From Desulfobacterales bacterium (GTDB taxonomy: Bacteria; Desulfobacterota; Desulfobacteria; Desulfobacterales; UBA11574): a stretch of DNA of 5,657 nt. The first letter of the stretch is position 1. Each line of letters opens with the position of its first letter. A program made the translations under genes and the position numbers. Shown here in pieces: positions 1 through 3,941 of the stretch. Below the pieces are notes generated by a model. The model worked only from the letters and a program-made list of their open reading frames with translations, did not search any database and was not told the origin of the DNA. The stretch covers positions 1 through 5,657 of the forward strand of contig JAUVTO010000140.1 in the NCBI GenBank assembly GCA_030601485.1. The letters run 5' to 3'.

Positions 1-638
1 TTGACCCAGTGACGTTCGTTTTTGGCGTTGATCATGCTGTAAGTGTGGCTGCCGTAACCGTTCATATGGCGATAGGAATAAGGGATGCCGCGGTCACTCA
101 TCGTGATAGTAACCTGGTGCAACGCCTCCGGTAGCAGAGTCCAGAAGTCCCAGTTATTGCGGGCGCTACGCAGGTTCGTTCGGGGATCGCGTTTGACGGC
201 CTTGTTAAGGTCGGGAAATTTTAGTGGATCACGCAGGAAGAATACGGGTGTGTTGTTACCCACCAGATCCCAGTTGCCTTCCTCGGTATAAAATTTGATC
301 GCAAATCCACGGATGTCACGCTCGGCGTCGGCGGCACCACGCTCACCGGCTACCGTGGAAATCCGGGTGAAGAGCTCGGTCTTTTTTCCTACTTCGGAAA
401 ATATTTTAGCCTTGGTATACTGAGTAATGTCGTGGGTGACGGTAAAGGTGCCGTAGGCACCGGAACCCTTCGCGTGCATTCGTCGCTCAGGGATCACTTC
501 CCGATCAAAATGGGCCAGTTTCTCCAGGAACCAAACATCCTGCAGTAACATCGGTCCGCGCGGTCCGGCAGTCATTACGTTCTGGTTATCAGCTACTGGA
601 GCGCCAGCGTTGTTGGTCAGTTTTTTCTTCTGTGTCAT
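1..638 (-). CDS. katA: Small-subunit haem catalase, N-terminal 212 residues (partial)
   Basis: Disproportionates hydrogen peroxide to water and oxygen; a cytoplasmic, normally tetrameric clade-3-type monofunctional catalase. The frame is open from the ATG at 638 to the window edge and gives 212 codons; the family is about 480 residues, so the proximal haem tyrosine region and the C-terminus lie outside. Visible are the distal catalytic histidine in RRMHAKGSGAYGTF (His55), the distal asparagine in GNWDLVGNNTP (Asn128), TRISTVAGERGAAD around residues 91-104, and the NADPH-site region HQVTITMSDRGIP at 174-186 followed by RHMNGYGSHTYS. The start is set by AAGGAG seven bases upstream of the ATG and by the family's usual distance of about 54 residues to the catalytic His. 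Met54 next to His55 matches the position that is a methionine sulfone in Proteus mirabilis catalase (known for that enzyme, inferred here). It stands alone, with a structured 300-base region upstream. Confidence 0.96.
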   Translation of the reverse strand, partial: MTQKKKLTNNAGAPVADNQNVMTAGPRGPMLLQDVWFLEKLAHFDREVIPERRMHAKGSGAYGTFTVTHDITQYTKAKIFSEVGKKTELFTRISTVAGERGAADAERDIRGFAIKFYTEEGNWDLVGNNTPVFFLRDPLKFPDLNKAVKRDPRTNLRSARNNWDFWTLLPEALHQVTITMSDRGIPYSYRHMNGYGSHTYSMINAKNERHWV

Positions 639-683
639 CGATTTTCTCCTTTTTGTTGGGGTTTATTGAAAATTTTCTTTTTG

Positions 684-803
684 TTAAATGGCAAGGCCAT
701 TAACCCTGAACCGTGCCTGCCCAGTGAAATTTTTATCCCGTTAAACCGGTTTGTCTTTTTTGTTTTACTGGGGCACGGGAGTGAAGGGCAATGCCCATTT
801 CAC
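684..803. promoter_or_regulatory. Inverted-repeat-rich region upstream of catalase
   Basis: This stretch lies directly upstream of the catalase gene and holds several dyad symmetries. AATGGC (687-692) pairs with GCCATT (696-701). AAACCGGTTT (743-752) is a perfect ten-base palindrome. CGTGC and CCCAGT (712-725) pair with ACTGGG and GCACG (767-777) around a 41-base loop that contains that palindrome. GTGAA (781-785) pairs with TTCAC (799-803) around GGGCA/TGCCC. On the minus strand a weak promoter-like AAGACA-N16-TAAAAA spans the CCGG palindrome. The palindromes could be operators for a peroxide- or redox-responsive regulator, or part of a small mobile repeat. Nothing identifies the regulator. 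Confidence 0.4.
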
Positions 804-807
804 CGGG

Positions 808-827
808 GAACCTTTGAACCTATGAAC
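808..827. repeat. Short GGTTCAA-type direct repeat, three units
   Basis: GAAC recurs three times with a period of about eight bases (808, 816 and 824), inside units of the form CCTTTGAAC and CCTATGAAC. The same unit, TTTGAACC, makes up the CRISPR-like spacer at 3634-3670. It therefore belongs to a low-complexity family dispersed between genes here. No coding function is apparent. Confidence 0.6.
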
Positions 828-893
828 CCTTACCTGTATTTTATACTACTTTCTTGTCGGGCCGAAGCTTGCAGCGAAGGCTGATAATCAATG

Positions 894-930
894 ATCAAGG
901 TTTGAACCCAATCCCTAATCAAGCCTTGAT
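894..930. repeat. Inverted repeat with dispersed TTTGAACCC motif, possible TPR gene terminator
   Basis: ATCAAGG (894-900) and CCTTGAT (924-930) form a perfect seven-base inverted repeat around a 23-base loop. It starts 11 bases after the stop codon of the TPR gene, so it could act as its transcription end, but no U-run follows on the minus strand. The left arm and loop (896-916) match 2733-2753 at 17 of 21 positions, so the element is also a member of the dispersed CAAGGTTTGACCC family. Confidence 0.4.
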
Positions 931-940
931 ACCCGTGCTT

Positions 941-2179
941 TTATCCTTTTCCATTTTCTGCCTGTTGGGCCAATACCCGGAAACGGCGTGCTTCCTCCTC
1001 ATTTCCCATCGAGACATATATTCGGCTGATCTTTTGAAAATATAACGGAGCATTTTCCGGATCATCCTTAACCAGGGAAAGATACATTTCCATAATCGCT
1101 GAAGAATGCTGGCCTAAATCAAAGCTGATATCTGCGAATCTTCGTTTGATCAGAGGATCGATGCGGGTATGACAGCTGCGGCACTGATCCATGATTTCGA
1201 CATACAGATCCCTGGCGCTTTCAAGGTCTCCCAATGTCTCCAATGTGCCGGCAAGCGCAATCGCTAGTGGTTCGTTCCATCCGTATGCTCCCATGAAATC
1301 CTGATAGAAGGAGGCGGCTTCCGGATGGCTCCCGGCCTGAGACAGAGTTTCGCCACGGAGCAGGACATAGGCATAAGAGTTTTTAAGGTCATCCGGGCAA
1401 CCGGCAAGAAGGGTTTCAGCCTGATCAAAGGCCCCCATTTCCCAGTAAACCTCGCAAAGCACCTGATAACCCGGCAGGGCATCCGGATGATGTTGGAGAA
1501 AGGTCTCCAGCAGACGGCGGGCTTCATCCAATTTCTCCAGGTTCAGGTAGGCCGTGGCCAGCTCAAGGGGGATAATTGAATCCGGGGCAGGGTTCTCCTC
1601 CAAGGCATGGGACAGGTCATCGGCTGCGAGATCAAAGTCTCCCCGGTTCAGCGCAAGATAACCGGTTTTAAAGGACCCTCCATAGGAAAGGTAGGCCTCC
1701 TGCACCTCTTCGGGCAGTGCACTGCAGAGTGCCATAAAAGTCTCATCGTCCTGATCACCGGTGTATGTCTCGTCATCGGCTAAGGGAGTCAGGTCAGATT
1801 GGGGCACTTCCATTTGAATATCTCCGGCTGTGAGGCGTGCAATCTCCTGCATAAGCTTTTCAACAGCGGATATCAATGCAGGGTCCCGGGTCAAGTCGAG
1901 GGCCAATTGAAGCAATTCCATCGCCTCATCGTAATATTCGGCCTCCATCAAATCTTCACCGGTCTGCCTGTGTTCGTATGCCAGGGCCCCTTTGGCCTGA
2001 ACCAGTTTATCTCGAAGCCTTGTTTCTGAAGCATCATCAGACGATGTTTTTTCCAATGCGTCCAAGGCCTTTTCGAATTCAAGCTTCGCCCTGCCCCAAT
2101 CGGAGGCCTTTAAAAAAGCATCACCCTTCTGCTCAGTCTTTTCAGGATCTTGACTGAATAATTTTTTGAGAAGCCCCAT
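941..2179 (-). CDS. TPR protein with a CRSCH motif, function unknown
   Basis: The 412-residue protein is almost all helical tetratricopeptide repeats, which are protein-interaction scaffolds; no enzymatic domain is seen. Repeat-like helix pairs appear at about residues 13-46, 67-98, 170-200, 202-234, 235-265, 269-300, 303-333, 341-376 and 377-408. They carry typical spacing such as A-YLNLEKLDEARRLLE and G-LETLGDLESARDLY. An acidic, likely flexible linker lies near 120-150. There is no signal peptide or membrane segment, and the N-terminus MGLLKKLF is amphipathic, so it is probably cytoplasmic. Residues 333-337 are CRSCH, a CxxCH pattern followed by TRIDPLIKRRFAD; without an export signal a c-type haem is unlikely, and metal binding or chance is possible. 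The start ATG has AAGGA ten bases upstream. It follows the RAM-domain gene on the same strand after a 145-base gap with a hairpin, so it may be a separate transcript. Confidence 0.9.
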   Translation of the reverse strand: MGLLKKLFSQDPEKTEQKGDAFLKASDWGRAKLEFEKALDALEKTSSDDASETRLRDKLVQAKGALAYEHRQTGEDLMEAEYYDEAMELLQLALDLTRDPALISAVEKLMQEIARLTAGDIQMEVPQSDLTPLADDETYTGDQDDETFMALCSALPEEVQEAYLSYGGSFKTGYLALNRGDFDLAADDLSHALEENPAPDSIIPLELATAYLNLEKLDEARRLLETFLQHHPDALPGYQVLCEVYWEMGAFDQAETLLAGCPDDLKNSYAYVLLRGETLSQAGSHPEAASFYQDFMGAYGWNEPLAIALAGTLETLGDLESARDLYVEIMDQCRSCHTRIDPLIKRRFADISFDLGQHSSAIMEMYLSLVKDDPENAPLYFQKISRIYVSMGNEEEARRFRVLAQQAENGKG

Positions 2180-2224
2180 AAGCTCAGAATCCTTTTGTCC
2201 TTATCAAGAAAGGAGTTGCAAATG

Positions 2225-2252
2225 AACTGTTACCTGACCCCCTTGTTTTCCA
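2225..2252. repeat. Dispersed repeat AACTGTTACCTGACCC, copy 1
   Basis: AACTGTTACCTGACCC at 2225-2240 is repeated exactly at 5582-5597. Both copies are followed within four to six bases by GTTTTCCA. Both lie between genes in the same orientation. The ending TGACCC resembles the other GGGTCA-type motifs of this window and may be the edge of a small non-autonomous mobile element; that is inference. Confidence 0.6.
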
Positions 2253-2276
2253 GGAAATGGGTAAGAAACAGGATGA

Positions 2277-2303
2277 GGCTGGAGCCAAGCTCCAACTCCA
2301 GCC
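2277..2303 (-). terminator. Hairpin downstream of the RAM-domain gene
   Basis: GGCTGGAG (2277-2284) and CTCCAGCC (2296-2303) form a perfect eight-base GC-rich stem with an 11-base loop. It begins about 20 bases after the stop codon of the RAM-domain gene and before the TPR gene. On the minus strand the bases after the stem are not a clean U-run, so intrinsic termination is plausible but unproven; it could also stabilise the mRNA end. Confidence 0.45.
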
Positions 2304-2324
2304 CAAAATCGGAACGGTATTCGG

Positions 2325-2558
2325 CTACACTTTCAAGCAGAACATGGTGTGTGTATCTCTAATGCCGTCAATGACTCTTATCTTGTCATATGTCACAGAA
2401 AGCATACTGGCGTCATCGGGAGTCTGTACCTCTGCCACGATATCAAAACGCCCGGCAGCCAAATAGACATTTTCCACTCCTTCGATTTTCTTGACTTGAC
2501 CGGCGACCTCACGGTCGACACCCGGATTTGACGTAATTAGAACAATTGCCTTTGCCAT
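2325..2558 (-). CDS. Stand-alone Lrp/AsnC ligand-binding (RAM) domain protein
   Basis: A 77-residue protein consisting only of the AsnC/Lrp C-terminal regulation-of-amino-acid-metabolism fold, without a DNA-binding helix-turn-helix. The pattern is typical: a first strand AKAIVLITSNPG, the helix VDREVAGQVKKIEGVENVYL, the turn AGRFDIVAEVQ matching the family's G-x-x-D element, a second helix, and the closing strand GIRDTHTMFCLKV. Such proteins form dimers or larger rings and are thought to bind amino acids or similar small ligands, sometimes partnering full-length Lrp regulators; the ligand here is unknown. The frame can be extended to a TTG at 2576, but that would read through the strong AAAGGAGG ribosome binding site, seven bases before the ATG at 2558, so 2558 is chosen. 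Strong translation signals suggest an abundant protein. Confidence 0.88.
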   Translation of the reverse strand: MAKAIVLITSNPGVDREVAGQVKKIEGVENVYLAAGRFDIVAEVQTPDDASMLSVTYDKIRVIDGIRDTHTMFCLKV

Positions 2559-2827
2559 GATATAACCTCCTTTCAAAGTAAATAACTCATTGTTGCCAGA
2601 TCGTTAACGGTAATTTTACTGCTGAATCAGCTTCATAGGAAGTTTTCGGTGCTGGTTATGGAAAATTCTATGCTCGATCAAGAATCACGGTTTGACCCCA
2701 GGCCTCTTAACGGTGGCTGCTAATTCACAAGTCAAGCTTTGACACCGATCCCTCCGGGGCATCCTCGACTTTCGCTCAATTAGGGTAGAAAGATCAGCGC
2801 CAGTTGTGACAAAGCTATAAATGGAGA
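2559..2827. other. Gene-free stretch upstream of the RAM-domain gene
   Basis: I see no gene here. It holds the ribosome binding site of the RAM-domain gene (2566-2573) and two small palindromes that could be operators, CGTTAACG (2602-2609) and GCTGAATCAGC (2621-2631). It also holds two copies of the dispersed GTTTGACCCC-type motif (2686-2700 and 2733-2753). A TAAAAT on the minus strand just below the GCTGAATCAGC palindrome may be a -10 box, but no good -35 box accompanies it. No strong terminator for the HepT-like remnant is visible. Confidence 0.5.
2686..2753. repeat. Two copies of the dispersed CAAGSTTTGACCC motif
   Basis: CACGGTTTGACCCCA (2686-2700) and CAAGCTTTGACACCGATCCCT (2733-2753, cited as key bases CAAG, TTTGA, GATCCCT) lie in the same orientation 47 bases apart. 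The second matches 896-916 at 17 of 21 positions. Further relatives lie at 3948-3985. They look like conserved ends of a small dispersed element rather than chance. Confidence 0.5.
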
Positions 2828-3055
2828 TTATGATAATTCTTTGATTATTTTCTTGGAGGTTTGTGCCAGTTTAGGAATGTGGTCTTTACAGACGTTGTAT
2901 ATTACCTCCGCATCTGTTTCAAAATAATGATGGCTGATAATATCCCTCATACCTTTGGCTTTTTTCCAATCAACTTGGGAATACCGAGGCAACAGGGATT
3001 TGTTCGTGATTTTGTCAAGATTTTTCAATGCTTCACCGATTGCAATCAGCAGCAT
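2828..3055 (-). pseudogene. hepT: HepT-type HEPN toxin, N-terminal half missing
   Basis: The 75 readable residues match the C-terminal half of DUF86/HepT HEPN ribonuclease toxins. The signature RDIISHHY (Arg37, His42, Tyr44) is the RX4HXY motif; in the family Arg/His are catalytic and the Tyr is the residue AMPylated by the MntA antitoxin. Family members are about 110-140 residues, and about 45-50 N-terminal residues normally precede the MLLIAIGEALKNL helix. Here, going upstream in this frame, the sequence stays open only as ICM and then low-complexity lysine-rich residues that are really the end of the mntA gene in another frame, with a stop at 3104-3106. This fits a deletion joining the end of mntA to the middle of hepT. 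The ATG at 3055 overlaps the mntA stop by ten bases, so a short product could still be made by coupled translation, but it would lack the first HEPN helices. Whether it retains toxicity cannot be told. Confidence 0.75.
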
Positions 3056-3342
3056 ACATATACGGCTTCCTTGTCTATTCTTTTTTTTAAGAATGCATTC
3101 ATTCTATCCCTGTATCTTACAATGTCCACAGGTCTATGAAACTTCTCTTCCAGGTCCTGTTTGATGCCGACAAGGTAAAACAGATCCGGTTTGCTAAGCT
3201 CAACAACAACATCAATATCGCTTAGCTCTTCCATTTTGTCTCTGGCCGCTGAACCGAAAATACCGATCCGTACGATTTCGTATTTATCCCTGTTCATCTC
3301 CACGAAACTGTGAAGGGTCTGTATTATTTCATTCCTATCCAT
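3046..3342 (-). CDS. mntA: MntA-type minimal nucleotidyltransferase antitoxin
   Basis: A 98-residue polymerase-beta-fold nucleotidyltransferase. In the characterised HepT/MntA type VII toxin-antitoxin system MntA neutralises the HEPN toxin by adding AMP to the tyrosine of RX4HXY. The GSX10DXD motif is complete: Gly30-Ser31 in GIFGSAARDK, then Asp42 and Asp44 in SDIDVVVEL, with a third acidic residue Asp73 in RPVDIVRYRD. The length fits the family. The ATG has AAGGA about nine bases upstream. It overlaps the truncated hepT-like frame by ten bases and overlaps the end of the upstream AbiEii-like remnant (corrected frame) by eight bases, a tightly packed operon order. The last residues after EAVYV (CC) may come from the deletion junction with hepT. 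All catalytic residues are present, so the enzyme may be active although its partner is truncated. Confidence 0.88.
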   Translation of the reverse strand: MDRNEIIQTLHSFVEMNRDKYEIVRIGIFGSAARDKMEELSDIDVVVELSKPDLFYLVGIKQDLEEKFHRPVDIVRYRDRMNAFLKKRIDKEAVYVCC

Positions 3343-3599
3343 TATTCTTTTTCCTTATATTTTCCCATTTCCAGTCTTCACCGGTTAAAAGCATCAAGGG
3401 TGAAGGTTCTTTTTCGGCATCTTCGAAAAAAATCAAAATCATCAGACCTTCTGTGACCTAATTGCAATGCAAGCCCTGTCCCGCCGGCCAGGTAAAATGA
3501 ATCCGGATCCGCTGACATCGTTTCAATTCGATAAATAAAAACTCCCCGACCCCCTGATTTAAATAAGTACATTAATTGCGTTAAAAAGTCAAAAGTCAT
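3335..3599 (-). pseudogene. AbiEii-type nucleotidyltransferase remnant, internally deleted and out of frame
   Basis: The open frame from 3599 to 3378 contains DPDSFYLAGGTGLALQLGHR and then RRSDDFDFF (residues 31-58). This is the N-terminal motif of AbiEii/AbiGii-family nucleotidyltransferases, toxins of type IV abortive-infection systems; the GG and the D-x-D acidic pair are kept. After DFDFF the frame runs into unrelated residues and stops. Dropping one T from the T7 run at 3426-3432 gives FFEDAEKEPSPLMLLTGED and then WKWENIRKKNNG, stopping at 3335. I recognise AEKEP-P-ML as resembling the C-terminal tail of the same family. About 130 middle residues are therefore missing. Homology starts near the ATG at 3518; the codons from 3599 to there have no ribosome binding site and look like flanking DNA. 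Surely not a functional full enzyme; the exact original length is inference. Confidence 0.72.
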
Positions 3600-3707
3600 G
3601 GTATCATGATTTTAATGGAATTCGTTCTTCAACCTTTGAACTTTGAACCTTGAACATTTGAACCTGAACTGTTTCAATCCTTGTTTTAATGGAATTCGTT
3701 CTTCAAC
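3597..3707 (-). CRISPR. Minimal CRISPR relic: two repeats and one spacer
   Basis: A 37-base unit at 3671-3707 reads on the minus strand from GTTGAAGAACG through GAATTCC and TTAAAACAAGG to ATTGAAAC. That last octamer is the conserved 3' end (5' handle of crRNA) of many type I and III CRISPR repeats. A second copy at about 3597-3633 is identical over 24 bases (3610-3633), and identity continues eight bases into the neighbouring sequence (32 bases in all). Its trailer-side end is degenerate, as is usual for the last repeat of an array. The interval between them is 37 bases (3634-3670), a normal spacer length. An AT-rich leader with a TTGACA promoter lies on the expected side. Doubts: only one spacer, that spacer is low complexity (TGAAC every six to eight bases), and no cas gene is in the window. 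It could be a chance duplication, but the length, ending and polarity all agree with CRISPR. Confidence 0.62.
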
Positions 3708-3753
3708 CTTTGAACCCAGCGCGTTCACTTTCGGGTAAGCTATGTAAAAATTT

Positions 3754-3781
3754 AGCATAAACCAGAGGTTGGATTTGTCAA
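3754..3781 (-). promoter_or_regulatory. Sigma-70-like promoter in the CRISPR leader
   Basis: On the minus strand a perfect -35 box TTGACA (3781-3776) is followed after 16 bases by TATGCT (3759-3754), a four-of-six match to TATAAT. It points at the intact CRISPR-like repeat, whose first base is about 47 bases downstream of the -10 box, and would transcribe the array and then the toxin-antitoxin remnants. Confidence 0.5.
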
Positions 3782-3851
3782 CCCCCCTGCCAAATTCGGT
3801 TGAAGCCCCCTCTTGAAATATTATTAAAAGGTCATTTTGGGGGTCAAAAAG

Positions 3852-3908
3852 AGTCATTTAAGACTATTTTTGGGACTATTTTAGTCTTCTTTTGCTGTTA
3901 TTATAGTC
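3852..3908. promoter_or_regulatory. Cluster of TAGTC half-sites with a TATAAT box
   Basis: GACTATTTTAGTC (3874-3886) is a perfect 13-base palindrome. Further half-sites are AGTCA (3852), GACTA (3862) and TAGTC (3904), spaced 8 to 12 and then 22 bases, roughly in helical phase. AAGACTA (3860-3866) and TAGTCTT (3882-3888) also form a seven-base inverted repeat. On the minus strand TATAAT (3905-3900) precedes the palindrome; no good -35 box is seen. The layout resembles an autoregulated toxin-antitoxin operator, but the gene it once controlled is not recognisable. Confidence 0.42.
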
Positions 3909-3941
3909 AATTAACGTGGTCCGACCCCATGTTCAGTTCTT

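Noticed and set aside
666..1045. Two plus-strand open frames between catalase and the TPR gene
   Set aside because: No ribosome binding sites, no family resemblance, and their sequence is palindromes and dispersed repeats or the antisense of the TPR gene's end.
1169..1183. Reading the TPR protein as a c-type cytochrome
   Set aside because: There is a single CxxCH, no signal peptide and no other cytochrome feature.
2559..2576. TTG start adding six residues (MKGGYI) to the RAM-domain protein
   Set aside because: Those codons are the ribosome binding site of the ATG at 2558.
3426..3432. Programmed frameshift at the T7 run that would restore the AbiEii-like protein
   Set aside because: Even in the corrected frame about 130 middle residues are missing, so a shift would not yield a full enzyme; decay is simpler.
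3612..3857. Open frame of 81 codons starting MTLFDPQND on the minus strand
   Set aside because: It runs through the leader and both CRISPR-like repeats, resembles no family, and ends in residues (SRFKVQR) that merely translate the GGTTCAA minisatellite.
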